From positions 7,325,750-7,389,749 of the forward strand of contig NZ_CM007717.1 of assembly GCF_002019855.1 (NCBI RefSeq): a stretch of DNA of 64,000 nt, in the 5' to 3' direction. Source of the stretch: Streptomyces antibioticus. GTDB taxonomy: Bacteria > Actinomycetota > Actinomycetes > Streptomycetales > Streptomycetaceae. The notes under the pieces are model-generated. The model was not told the origin of the DNA, searched no databases, and was given only the letters and a program-made list of their open reading frames with translations. Position numbers and translations under genes: made by a program. Positions 17,236 to 25,952 of the stretch are shown here, piece after piece (position 1 is the stretch's first letter; each line of letters starts with the position of its first letter).

Positions 17236-18421
17236 TCTCGCTGGGGGCGAAGACGCGGAACGGCGGCCCCCAGAAGCCCGTGCCGCGGCTCGTGTAGAGC
17301 TGCGTGCGGGTGCCGTGGCGGCTGAGGCCGGCCAGGGCGGGCTGGTCGAGGCCGACCAGGTGGTGGAAGGGCCAGATCTGGCCGCCGTGGGTGTGACCCG
17401 AGAGTTGCAGGTCGATGCCCGCGGCCGCCGCCCGGTCGACGAACTTGGGCTGATGGGCCAGGAGCAGGACGGGCAACTCGGGATCGGCGCCGTCCAACGC
17501 CCCGGCGAGATGCGCGCCGTGGCCCGCCACGCCGGAGGACTCGGCGGTGACGTCGTCCACGCCAGCCACCACGAGCGTGTCGCCGCCGCGTTCGAGCAGG
17601 AGATGACGGTTGCGCAGCGGCTCCCAGCCCAGCTCGTCCATCAGGTCGACCCAGCCCTGGGCCTCGCTGTAGTACTCGTGATTGCCGGTGACGTACACCC
17701 GGGCCCGGGTGGCGCGCACGGTGCCGAGGGGGAGGGCCTGGGCGCGGCGGCGCTCGGCGGTGCCGTCGGCGATGTCGCCGGTGTGGCAGACGAGGTCGGC
17801 GTCCAGGGAGTTGACGGTCTCGCACACCCGCTCCGACCAGCGGGCGCGGTCGAGCGGGCCGTAGTGGGTGTCGGTGATGAGGGCGACGCGGGTGCCGTCC
17901 AACCCGGCTCCCAGCCGGGGGAGTTGCACGTCGAGTCGGCGCACGCGCGGCACGCGGCGGGCCTCGGCGTATCCCCAGACGAGCAGGACGGCCGTCACAC
18001 CGAGGACGGCCCAGGTGACGATCCGGGCCCGGTCCTGCCCCTCGCCGACGCCGGCCACGGTCAGCGCGAGCCGCAGGAGGACGCCGAGCAGCACGGACCA
18101 GGTGAACAGCACCCAGCTCGCGCCCAGCAGGGTCGCACCGACGATCGCCGCCCGGTCCTGCTGGCGCCGACCGTGACCGCGCGCCATCGCGAGCGGCATG
18201 ACGACGAGACCGAGCGCGAACAGGGCGGTGCCCGCCAGCGTCACGGGCAACGGCCAGTGCTGACCGGCGAACAGCAGCACCCAGCAGGGCACGGCCCACA
18301 GCAGGACGGGCGCGATCAGGGGGACGTACCGCATCACGCGGCGCAGCAGCCCCCTCCGCGGCGCATCCGCCCGTGCCTCCGCCTCGCCGTCGACGGGCCG
18401 GGCATCGCTGGTGTCGGTCAC
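17207..18421 (-). CDS. Membrane-bound metallophosphoesterase
   Basis: A 404-aa protein with about four N-terminal membrane spans (residues ~25-145), then a calcineurin-like phosphoesterase domain. All metal-binding blocks are present: ITDTHYG, HTGDIAD, GNHEYY, LLAHQP and LSGHTHGGQ. It resembles YkuE-type enzymes, some of which hydrolyse UDP-diacylglucosamine or other phosphodiesters; the substrate is not predicted. GTG 18421 follows AGGAGG at good spacing. Confidence 0.9.
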   Translation of the reverse strand: MTDTSDARPVDGEAEARADAPRRGLLRRVMRYVPLIAPVLLWAVPCWVLLFAGQHWPLPVTLAGTALFALGLVVMPLAMARGHGRRQQDRAAIVGATLLGASWVLFTWSVLLGVLLRLALTVAGVGEGQDRARIVTWAVLGVTAVLLVWGYAEARRVPRVRRLDVQLPRLGAGLDGTRVALITDTHYGPLDRARWSERVCETVNSLDADLVCHTGDIADGTAERRRAQALPLGTVRATRARVYVTGNHEYYSEAQGWVDLMDELGWEPLRNRHLLLERGGDTLVVAGVDDVTAESSGVAGHGAHLAGALDGADPELPVLLLAHQPKFVDRAAAAGIDLQLSGHTHGGQIWPFHHLVGLDQPALAGLSRHGTRTQLYTSRGTGFWGPPFRVFAPSEITLLVLRAP

Positions 18422-18523
18422 GCTTCCCCTCCTGACCGGGTGCCGTCTCGCGCGTCGCGCGCACTGTATCCACCCCAACGTCGGCGACCCCGACGGCGTT
18501 CCCCGCCCGCCCCGCCCGCCCGA

Positions 18524-18634
18524 GTGACGGTGATCACGGACACCTCCCGGGGTGTGCTGCGTAGGCTGGTGTCGTCGTAAGGTGTGAAAACAGCCCTTGA
18601 CCTGCATATACGCAGGCAGGGAGCCTACTCTTGG
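18524..18634 (+). repeat. Copy A of the panD upstream region (direct repeat with 24860-25098)
   Basis: The right half (18577-18634) matches 25041-25098, just upstream of panD, at about 55 of 58 positions, including ~40 exact bases around CTTGACCTGCATATACGCAG. The left half (18524-18574) matches 24860-24911 more loosely (GTGATCACGGA and CTGCGTAGGCT are shared). Here no panD follows; the copy runs into an ISL3 transposase scrap. It contains the imperfect palindrome CCTGCATATACGCAGG. Confidence 0.8.
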
Positions 18635-18658
18635 ACCGCGCCGCTGCCGATCAAGGGC

Positions 18659-18766
18659 TTCGCGGGGGTCCTGCGCCAGGACCTTGATGCGGTACTGGCC
18701 GGAGTGGCCCTGGACTACAGCTCCGGCGTCGTCGAAGGGCACGTCAATCGACTCAAGACGCGGTAG
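18659..18766 (+). pseudogene. Remnant of an ISL3-family transposase C-terminus
   Basis: About 35 residues remain: FAGVLRQDLDAVLAG and SSGVVEGHVNRLK. The second block is the highly conserved end of ISL3-type DDE transposases, where the normal continuation is a Lys-Arg-Gln-Met-like run. Here a stop interrupts it. No inverted repeats or upstream catalytic region are visible, so the element is dead. Confidence 0.7.
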
Positions 18767-18821
18767 CGGCAGATCCTGACTCCCGGACTCTTGTCAGTAG
18801 CGTCGTCTACTGTCTCGCGCC

Positions 18822-19151
18822 ATGGGCTACGACATCCACATCACCCGGCGTGAGGACTGGTGGGACGAAGGCGGACCGGGGATTGCCACGCATGAATGGG
18901 AGGCAGTCGTGGAGAGTGACGCCGACCTGTCCATGATTCCTCCACCGTCTGAATGGAGCGGGCCCTCTCAGTGGTCTGCAGTGATGACCACGCATCCTGA
19001 CGAAGAGCGGTTCGGAACCGCCTTGCACTGGGCGTCGGGAGAGATCAGGGCCAAGAACCCGAGCGACATTCTGATCGCGAAGATGCGCCAGGTTGCGAAA
19101 GCTCTCAACGCGCGGGTCCAGGGAGATGACGGCGAGTACTACGACGAGTGA
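18822..19151 (+). CDS. Small hypothetical protein, 109 aa
   Basis: The protein begins GYDIHITRREDWWDEG, a start shared by a family of small streptomycete proteins of unknown function. It is acidic and Trp-rich, with no signal peptide, and appears complete. Third-position GC is lower than in core genes (gat, gaa and tct codons occur), fitting its place in the accessory segment. Confidence 0.75.
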   Translation: MGYDIHITRREDWWDEGGPGIATHEWEAVVESDADLSMIPPPSEWSGPSQWSAVMTTHPDEERFGTALHWASGEIRAKNPSDILIAKMRQVAKALNARVQGDDGEYYDE

Positions 19152-19811
19152 CATCCGGACGACGTCACAGCCCGTGAACCATTCACGAAAATCTTGCCTG
19201 AACCAACTTCACATATCGCCGTCAACACCATCGCTGCCTGCGCGCGCATGCCCGCCACGGTGTAGAGGCACGCCGCGCTCAGCCGACGTCGATACCCGTC
19301 AGCGGCATGGTCGTCGGGCGGCCCGCAGCGGATCTGCGCGGCCCCACCGCAGGTGCGGATCCCGCGGTTGGCCTCCGCTGCCGAACCGGCCAGCTCCACC
19401 AGGCCCTGGGCGGGTGGCGACTTCAACTGCCCGGTCAACCCGACGAACACGCGCAGCGCCACCATCTGCGACGGAAGCAGTTACACGTCCTGCGCCCCGG
19501 GCTGCGGCGGGGAGGGCGCCGGGGCAGGACGGGCGCGGGTGCAGGCGAGCAGGTCGTGACCGGCCGCCGACAGGCGTGCTGCCCACCGCACCGGCCGGCC
19601 CGGCCGCGACGAGAGCTCTGCGCGCGTCTCGCGGTCGGCCATCTCCACCCACTTCGCAGGTTGGTGCGTCACGCGATCGCGTTCGCCACCACGTGGGTGC
19701 CGCAGAAGCTCGGGGCTGCCAGGCAACTTGGGGCCGACTCCTTCGATCGTGTGATCTACTCGCGCTAAATCCAAAGGACCGGAGGGCCGCGCGCTGTTAC
19801 GGTCGGGCGCT
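19152..19811. other. Intergenic stretch with no convincing gene
   Basis: The six frames here give only short ORFs with poor codon structure. A ~22-bp segment at 19726-19748 resembles one at 20376-20398 on the other side of the GNAT gene. The stretch may be decayed mobile DNA, but nothing is identifiable. Confidence 0.5.
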
Positions 19812-20315
19812 ATGAGCTGGCTTCCCGATGACTTCGTCCACCCCGTCCTGGTACCGCTGCCGGGCAGTGGTCACCACCTGCGGCCGATCCGGGAGGCGGA
19901 CACCCCGCTCGACTATCCGGCTGTGATGGGTTCGCGCGAGCGGCTGTGGACCATCTTCGGCCCGGCCTGGGGCTGGCCTGCGGCCACCATGACCTACGAG
20001 GCCGACCAGGCCGACCTGTTGCGGCACGAGAAGGAGATCGCCGCACACCAGTCCTTCAACTACGCGCTGTTCGACGCGGAGGAGACAGCTCTGCTCGGCT
20101 GCGTCTACATCGACCCACCGGAGAGGGCCGGCGCGGACGGCGAGATCTCCTGGTGGGTGGTGGACGAGCTGGTGGACAGCAAGGTCGAGCAGGCCCTCGA
20201 TGAGCTGGTGCCGCAGTGGATCGCCGCCGACTGGCCGTTCGAGCAGCCGCGCTTCCTCGGCCGAGAGATCTCCTGGTCGGACTGGCTCGCCCTGCCGGAG
20301 CACTCCGACGCGTAA
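19812..20315 (+). CDS. GNAT-family N-acetyltransferase-like protein
   Basis: A 167-aa protein resembling short GNAT acetyltransferases. The early part reads GHHLRPIREADTPLDYPAV. The central strands FNYALFDAEETALLGCVYID fit the GNAT core, and WWVVDELV lies where the acetyl-CoA-binding strand should be. The classical R/Q-x-x-G-x-G/A loop is not obvious, so activity is uncertain. It appears complete. Confidence 0.65.
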   Translation: MSWLPDDFVHPVLVPLPGSGHHLRPIREADTPLDYPAVMGSRERLWTIFGPAWGWPAATMTYEADQADLLRHEKEIAAHQSFNYALFDAEETALLGCVYIDPPERAGADGEISWWVVDELVDSKVEQALDELVPQWIAADWPFEQPRFLGREISWSDWLALPEHSDA

Positions 20316-20651
20316 GTAGCTCTTGTCGTACCGACGGGTTCGGTTGCGGGTCGAACTTGGGTGCCACACGCGTCGCCTTGGGCCGCACTCCTTCAATCAT
20401 CGCCGGAACGACCTTGAGGCCCGACAGACTGGCGAGTTGCCGTCAGATCGCAGACCCTTCGTCGGCCCGCTCACGATCGGCCAGGACGTGCATGATCCGC
20501 TGGTAGTCCGGCGGCAGCACCGTCACGTCCAGTTCTTCCCGCCGCACCGGCACCACAGAGCCGGGCGCCGCCCGGACCACCGCCGGTTCCGGCTCAACCG
20601 GCCGGGCATGGGAAGCTCGCAACGGCCCGTCTCCCGCTCGCCGCGCGGAAG
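20316..20651. other. Intergenic stretch with possible gene debris
   Basis: No credible gene. On the minus strand around 20440-20520 a short coding-like stretch reads LPPDYQRIMHVLADRERAD, perhaps a fragment of a lost gene. The 3' part runs into the broken permease. Confidence 0.4.
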
Positions 20652-21260
20652 GTGAGCGAACTGGACGACGACTCGATCATCGTCAACGAGGAGTGGCAGA
20701 AGCACACCGTCGGCGAGCGCGTGAACGTGTGGCTCGGCGACGGCACGAAAAAGTCCCTGAAGATCGCCGCGGTCATGACCATCGGCACCGGCGACAACGG
20801 CGTCCATGTCACCCCGCGCAATGCCCCCGCGGCACCCGTCGACCGGGTCGACGTACGCCTCGCGGACGGTGCCGACGCGGGCACCGTGGCCGCTGGTCTG
20901 CGGCAGGCGGGTGCGTGCGTCGGGCGGGGTATCTCACTGGCCAACACGATGGTCATGGCGACCTCCGACCGGGTCCGCGAGCTGGCTGTGCCACGGCTCG
21001 CCGGCGCAACCGGGTGGCAGGTTCTGCGGCTGGTGTGCGCCGAGGCGCTGATGGTGGTCATGGTCGGCGGACTGCTGGGAACGCTGGTCGCCGGGTTCAA
21101 CCTGATGGGCATGTGGAGCACGCTGGGCCTGCTCTCGGTGCGGACGTCCATCGAGGTCCCGTGGGTGACGCTCGCGGCGGCCCTGGGTGCCTGCGCGGTG
21201 CTCGCCGTGAGCTCGGCGGTCGCTCCGGCCGGTCTCTCCCTGCCCCGCGGGCTCGGAACG
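20652..21260 (+). pseudogene. Truncated FtsX-type ABC transporter permease
   Basis: Only the C-terminal part of a MacB/FtsX-type permease remains. VNVWLGDGTKKSLKIAAVM belongs to the extracytoplasmic domain, and LANTMVMATSDRVRELAV followed by LRLAGAT is the conserved block before the last spans. The expected membrane span between the extracellular domain and LANTMVM is missing (CVGRGISLANT), so there is an internal deletion as well as loss of the N-terminus. The frame stays open to 21515, but homology-like sequence ends near 21260. No partner ATPase is present. Confidence 0.75.
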
Positions 21261-21400
21261 CACCACGAGGTCCCGACGTCCGCCGAACGACCGCACACCG
21301 ATGTTCACGCCCTCAGCGTGTCGCCGTCGGGCGACCGGCGGTGCCGAGGGATGTACTCGCTTGCCCGGGACGATCGCCGTCGTGGGGCAGCCTATGACCA

Positions 21401-21430
21401 GGCCGGGGCCGGACTAGTCCGGCCCCGGCC
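21401..21430. terminator. Strong palindromic hairpin between convergent genes
   Basis: A perfect 30-bp palindrome (arms GGCCGGGGCCGGACT and complement) lies between the broken permease on the plus strand and the sigma-fusion gene on the minus strand. It can act as a bidirectional terminator. Confidence 0.7.
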
Positions 21431-21492
21431 GCCCTCGCCGCGATCAGGGTCCGGGCCGTTTCCCGGCAGCCCCGACGGACGGCCCGGCCGGG

Positions 21493-24342
21493 TCAGGAAC
21501 GCCTGCGCCGGGTGAGCACGAGCAGGCCGGCCCCGGCGACCAGGACGCCCGCGGCGATGCCCAGCGGCAGCACCGGGTCGAACCCGCCGGTCCGCGCCAT
21601 CGGTCGGCTCCCGCCGTGGGCCGTGAGGCCGGGGTCGTCGTCACCGCTCGCCCCGTCGGCCGCGTCCGCGCCGGCCGAGGGGCCCGCCTCCGTGTCACCG
21701 GACGGTTCGCCGGCACCCGCGTTCGGGCTCTCCCCTCCCGGCGCCGACGCCTCACCGCCACCCGTGGCGGCCTGCGCGGTGGCTCCGAAGCCGTACGCGC
21801 CCCGGTCCGGCGCGCCACCCTTGCGGGTCGCTCCGGTGAAGTCGGTGGTCATGGCCGGGAACGGGGTGGCGGAGCCGATGGCGGGTGAGCCCTTCGTGAG
21901 CCGGAAGTCGGCGTCCGGGCTCTTGCCGGGGGCGGTGAACTTCGGGTCGGCGACGATGTCGTGCGGGCCCTTGGTCTCGGGTGCCTTGCCGCCGAAGTAG
22001 ATGTTGTAGTCGTACGTGACGTTCACGTTGCGGGACGTGCTGTTGGTCGCCTGGCCCGGGCGACCGTAGGCGATGTTGTTGAGGAGCCGTACGTCGGTGC
22101 TGTCGTGGGCGAAGATGTTGGCGTAGGGCGTGGTGATGCGGGTGCTGCGGCCGTTGAGGTAGGCCGTGTTGTGGACGATGTCGACGTGTTGGCTCTTGTA
22201 GGCGTGGATACCTGAACCGCCGTTGTCGTAGCTGATGTTGTTGGCGACCAGAACGCGTCCGTTGTAGGCCGGCCTCCCGCGCTCGGGGTCGCCCTTCGTC
22301 GTGTCGACGATGATGCCGTTGCCGTCCGAATAGCAGTGGCAGCCTTCCCACTTGACCTTGGTCTCGTTGTCGTGGACGCGGTTGCCGGTGATGCGGATTT
22401 TGTACGTCCGGGGGTCGCCGCCGCCGGTGTCGCGGGGCGTGAGGACGGAGATGCCGCTGGTGCCGTAGACGGTGAACCAGGCGTTGGAGTGGACGTGGTT
22501 GCCGATGATGTCGACGTGGTCGGCCTCGATCGCGGAGATCCCGCCGCCCGCGCAGCCGTGCACCAGGTTGCCGGTGATGTCGACGTGGTGGGGGTACGTG
22601 CCGGACTCCCGGTTCTTCTCCACGGATATGCAGTTGGTGTTGTACGTGGGGTCGGTCTTGCTCGAGGAGCGTTCGGCGTCGGCCAGGGACAGGGCGGCGT
22701 TGTTGCCCTTGACCTCCAGGTTCTCGATGACGATGTGGGACGCGCCGTAGACGCTGATGCCGTTCCAGGCCGTCCTCGGGTTCAGGACCGGCCGGTGGCC
22801 GGGATACGCCGTGAAGGTGATGGGAGCTCCCGGACGCCCCGAGCGTTTGATGGTCAGCACGTTGGATCCCTTGCGGGGCTCGGTGTACGTGCCGTTCATG
22901 ACGGCGACGACGTCGCCGGGCTCGACCAGGTCCGCGGCCTTCTGGAGGGTGCGGAAGGGGGATCCGGCCGACGTGCCGGGGTTGGAGTCGCTGCCGCCGG
23001 GGCTCACGAAGTAGGTGGGGGCGGGCGTCTTCGCGGGCAGGGACGTACGGAGGACGCGCGCGTCGACGGGAGACGGGGCGGGGGCGGGGGAGGCGGGCTG
23101 GGGGCGGCGCGGGGTGGCGCTCCTGGGCGCGGTGGGGGAGGGCCTCCCTGTCGTCGTCATCACCGGCGGACTCACCTGGGAGGCCGTACTGCGCGTGTCG
23201 GCGGAGTTCTCCGCCCCCGAAGGGACCATGGCGAGGCCCGTCACGACGAGCGCGGCCACCCCGGCGGCGACGGTCGCGCCCGTCGCCTTGGCGGACAGCC
23301 CGCCGAGCAGACCGTGGTCGCCACGAGTGCGGCCGGTCGTGCGACGGCCGTGCCCGCGGGGCGCCGGCCGGTGAGCGGTGTGCCGGCCGATGGCGGCCGG
23401 GTGGGGGTGGCCCCCGGAGCCGGCGGCACCGGCCCCGACCGGGTCGTCCGCGCCCGGGCCCGGCCCGCCGACGGCATCCGGCGGACTCCCCGCCTCGCCG
23501 AGCGCCGGCTGCTCTGCCGGCCCGGTCCACCCCGTCGCCCCGGCCGCTCCAGGATCTCCCGTGCGGCCCGGTACGAGCAGGGGCAGGCCCGCGAGCAGCC
23601 GCTCGGGCGGGACGAGTCGGCCGGCGGGATGACCGCACGGCTGGCAGGAGCGCAGGTGCCGGGCGATCCGCTTGCGCAGCAGGGGGCTGGGATCCGGGTC
23701 ACCCGGGCCGGCGAGCTCGGTCAGCTCTGCGCAGCGCGGGGTGCGGGACAGTGCTCGGACGACCGTCCGCGCCACATCCAGCTGGCCCTTCATGCGCTGG
23801 ACCTGGACCGCCAGATGAGCCGCCGGAAGGTTCACAGCCGCCGCGATGTCTTTCCGGGACAGCCGTCCGCACGCCTCCAGCCACCACAGCGACAGTAGGT
23901 CGCGATGCGACGGGTCGAGCCACGCGGTGGCCGCGGCGACCTGCCGCTGCTCGGCGGAGAGCGACTGGCGCAGCAGGAAGAGGGTCGCGAAGTCGGGTTC
24001 CGGTGCGTGCCGTTCGTCGGCGTGCTCCAGGGTCGTCAGCCGGCCGGACCGCGCCCGGCGCCGGGCGTCGGTGAGCTGACGGACCGCGATGGCCACCAGC
24101 CACGAGCGGAACTTCGCCGCGTCCCGCAGTTCCGGCAGTGCGCGGATCACCGCGACCATGGTGTCCTGCACGATGTCGTCGACATCGAGGTCTCTCTCCG
24201 CCGCCCGCCCGACGACGTTGTAGACCAGCGGCAGCACTCCTGCGGTGAGCCGCTCGACGGCCCCGGCGTCCCCGGCGCGGGCTGCCTCGACCGTGCGGCG
24301 GTCCGGAAACGTGTCGGCCCTGTCGGACCCGTCATGTCGCAT
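21493..24342 (-). CDS. Transmembrane ECF sigma factor fused to an extracellular parallel beta-helix domain
   Basis: A 949-aa modular protein. Residues ~20-95 are sigma region 2 (DLDVDDIVQDTMVAVIRALP) and ~125-190 are region 4 (LSRKDIAAAVNLPAAHL). Residues 229-236 form an anti-sigma zinc motif H-x3-C-x2-C (HLRSCQPC). A Pro/Gly linker leads to one span at ~352-374. Outside, ~440-855 is a right-handed beta-helix like pectate lyases (YFVSPGGSDSNPGTSAGSPF, then repeated asparagine-ladder turns such as ITGN, NNIS and HNTAYLN). A disordered linker ends in MARTGG, a hydrophobic span (921-943) and RRRRS, as in sortase substrates. ATG 24342 has GAGG 8 nt upstream. A signal outside probably frees or activates the sigma part. 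The ligand is unknown, and catalysis by the helix is unproven. Confidence 0.88.
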   Translation of the reverse strand: MRHDGSDRADTFPDRRTVEAARAGDAGAVERLTAGVLPLVYNVVGRAAERDLDVDDIVQDTMVAVIRALPELRDAAKFRSWLVAIAVRQLTDARRRARSGRLTTLEHADERHAPEPDFATLFLLRQSLSAEQRQVAAATAWLDPSHRDLLSLWWLEACGRLSRKDIAAAVNLPAAHLAVQVQRMKGQLDVARTVVRALSRTPRCAELTELAGPGDPDPSPLLRKRIARHLRSCQPCGHPAGRLVPPERLLAGLPLLVPGRTGDPGAAGATGWTGPAEQPALGEAGSPPDAVGGPGPGADDPVGAGAAGSGGHPHPAAIGRHTAHRPAPRGHGRRTTGRTRGDHGLLGGLSAKATGATVAAGVAALVVTGLAMVPSGAENSADTRSTASQVSPPVMTTTGRPSPTAPRSATPRRPQPASPAPAPSPVDARVLRTSLPAKTPAPTYFVSPGGSDSNPGTSAGSPFRTLQKAADLVEPGDVVAVMNGTYTEPRKGSNVLTIKRSGRPGAPITFTAYPGHRPVLNPRTAWNGISVYGASHIVIENLEVKGNNAALSLADAERSSSKTDPTYNTNCISVEKNRESGTYPHHVDITGNLVHGCAGGGISAIEADHVDIIGNHVHSNAWFTVYGTSGISVLTPRDTGGGDPRTYKIRITGNRVHDNETKVKWEGCHCYSDGNGIIVDTTKGDPERGRPAYNGRVLVANNISYDNGGSGIHAYKSQHVDIVHNTAYLNGRSTRITTPYANIFAHDSTDVRLLNNIAYGRPGQATNSTSRNVNVTYDYNIYFGGKAPETKGPHDIVADPKFTAPGKSPDADFRLTKGSPAIGSATPFPAMTTDFTGATRKGGAPDRGAYGFGATAQAATGGGEASAPGGESPNAGAGEPSGDTEAGPSAGADAADGASGDDDPGLTAHGGSRPMARTGGFDPVLPLGIAAGVLVAGAGLLVLTRRRRS

Positions 24343-24515
24343 GCGATACATCCTCGGACGAGAGCAGATGTGGCTGCTCTGGTGAGCGGTTGTCGCAGCA
24401 GGAGACGAGCGGGCGCCCCGGGCATAACACTTTCCACACCTCCGGGCCCCATGAGCACGGGGGTGCCTCCGTGAACGCGAAGGGAATCGGAGCCCTTCAC
24501 CGCGGGGCGGATGAC

Positions 24516-24681
24516 GCCGGATGGCGCCCATCCGCCGAAGGCAGTCTCTTCCGGTTCGTAGATGGCCCGTGTCCAGGAACCGAGGACGCCGGCACCGACC
24601 AGCTCGTCCAAGGCGGTGTCGAGGGCCTTCTCGGAGTCCGGGTGTTCGGGGCGGAAACGGAGTCGCCACCAGGGGAATTTC
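24516..24681 (-). pseudogene. Fragment resembling a lantibiotic-dehydratase C-terminal (SpaB_C/thiopeptide-type) domain
   Basis: About 50 residues on the minus strand, beginning WWRLRFRPEH and ending WTRAIYEPEETAFGG, match the conserved centre of the small glutamate-elimination domain of LanB-type enzymes. Nothing before or after continues the domain, and no precursor peptide or partner gene is near. This looks like a scrap of a lost RiPP locus. The rest of 24343-25108 holds only copy B of the repeat and the panD leader. Confidence 0.5.
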
Positions 24682-24859
24682 CGCAGGAACGGCCATGGGG
24701 CCAGTTCCGACTCCTGGGAGGTCAGGACCGGGAGCCGCCATGTTCCCTCTTACGGCGTTCCGGTGTGGATGGGAGGAGTGGGCCAGTCGGCCTATGACGG
24801 CGCGTGGTTCGAGTTCCGGCCGAGGGCCTTCGCTCCTGACCACCGTCCAGACCGTCCGC

Positions 24860-25098
24860 GTGACAGTGATCACGGACGTCCTTCGGGAGCGCTGCGTAGG
24901 CTTGGGCTGTCGCCGCGGTGGGGTCCGCGAGCGTGGGCGAAGCCCTCCGCGATCACCTGGCGAGGCGTCAGGGAAGTCGGCAAGTGGTCAGCATGAGTCC
25001 AGGAAAACCTGGGGAAGGCTGTCCGGACGTGCGACGCGTTGTAAGGTGTCGAAACAGCCCTTGACCTGCATATACGCAGGCAGGGAGCCTACTTTTGG
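24860..25098 (+). repeat. Copy B of the repeat: panD upstream regulatory region
   Basis: The left block (24860-24911) and right block (25041-25098) match copy A at 18524-18634, but here they are separated by ~130 bp absent from copy A. The right block ends 10 bp before panD. It contains TTGACC and the imperfect palindrome CCTGCATATACGCAGG, a candidate promoter/operator for panD. Confidence 0.75.
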
Positions 25099-25108
25099 GA
25101 GTGTCCCG

Positions 25109-25528
25109 ATGTTGCGCACCATGTTCAAGTCCAAGATCCACCGTGCCACCGTCACCCAGGCCGACCTGCACTACGTGGGATCCGTGACCATCGACGCCGA
25201 TCTTCTCGACGCCGCCGATCTCCTTCCGGGAGAGCTGGTGCACATCGTCGACATCACCAACGGCGCGCGGCTGGAGACGTACGTCATCGAGGGGGAGCGC
25301 GGGTCCGGGGTGGTCGGGATCAACGGTGCCGCCGCGCACCTCGTGCACCCCGGTGATCTGGTGATCATCATCAGTTACGCTCAGGTGGCCGACGCCGAGG
25401 CGCGGGCGCTGGTGCCGCGGGTCGTGCACGTGGACCGCGACAACCGCATCGTGACGCTGGGCGCCGATCCCTCGGAGCCGGTACCGGGCTCCGACCAGCA
25501 GCGCAGCCCGCAGGCAGTGACCGCCTGA
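25109..25528 (+). CDS. panD: Aspartate 1-decarboxylase precursor
   Basis: A 139-aa pyruvoyl enzyme that makes beta-alanine from L-aspartate for pantothenate and CoA. The self-cleavage site Gly24-Ser25 lies in LHYVGSVTID. Other family marks are VDITNGARLETYVI, GVVGINGAAAHLVHPGDL and VIIISYAQ. GGGAG lies 7 nt before the ATG. The C-terminus extends ~15 residues beyond the core, common in actinobacteria. The two genes behind it are close enough for one operon. Confidence 0.95.
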   Translation: MLRTMFKSKIHRATVTQADLHYVGSVTIDADLLDAADLLPGELVHIVDITNGARLETYVIEGERGSGVVGINGAAAHLVHPGDLVIIISYAQVADAEARALVPRVVHVDRDNRIVTLGADPSEPVPGSDQQRSPQAVTA

Positions 25529-25562
25529 CGGGGACACCGTACGCATCGCACCGGGAGCATCC

Positions 25563-25946
25563 ATGAGCGACCCCATGAGCGACCCCAAGAGCGGCACCGT
25601 GAGCGGCATCGAGATCCGGGACGACCGGGCGGCGGGGCGCCTCGAAGCCGTCGGGGACGGCGGTGAGGTCGTGGGCCGCATCGAGTACTTCGTCCTGGAG
25701 GCGCCCCGGCCGGCGCTGGTCCCGGTGCACACGATCGTCGAGCCCGCCCATGAGGGGAAGGGCATCGCCGGGTCCCTCGCGCGCGAGTTGTACGGCATCT
25801 CCGCGCGTGAGGGCGTCCCCGTTGCCCCGCTCTGCCCGTACGTCGTCAAGTGGGCCGCCCGGCATCCGGAGGAGGCACCGGCCGCCGATCCTGAGCTGCT
25901 CGGCGCGGCCAAGGACTGGCTGCGCGCGCATCCGGGGCGGTTCTGA
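25563..25946 (+). CDS. Short GNAT-family acetyltransferase
   Basis: A 127-aa protein of the compact GNAT branch (YjdJ/Acetyltransf_CG type). IEYFVLEAP, VHTIVEPAHEGKGIAGSLAR (the acetyl-CoA pyrophosphate loop) and VPLCPYVVKW-like VAPLCPYVVKWAARHPE are characteristic. The start repeats MSDP twice, so either methionine may initiate. It lies 34 bp after panD. In enterobacteria a GNAT protein (PanM/PanZ) triggers PanD self-cleavage, but this one belongs to a different subfamily, so a link to PanD is only suggestive. Confidence 0.85.
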   Translation: MSDPMSDPKSGTVSGIEIRDDRAAGRLEAVGDGGEVVGRIEYFVLEAPRPALVPVHTIVEPAHEGKGIAGSLARELYGISAREGVPVAPLCPYVVKWAARHPEEAPAADPELLGAAKDWLRAHPGRF

Positions 25947-25952
25947 ACGGCG

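Noticed and set aside
21493..24873. Extension of the sigma-fusion frame ~177 codons further upstream
   Set aside because: The added residues are Arg/Pro-rich with non-coding character and overlap a different-frame gene scrap; ATG 24342 has a good ribosome-binding site directly before sigma region 2.
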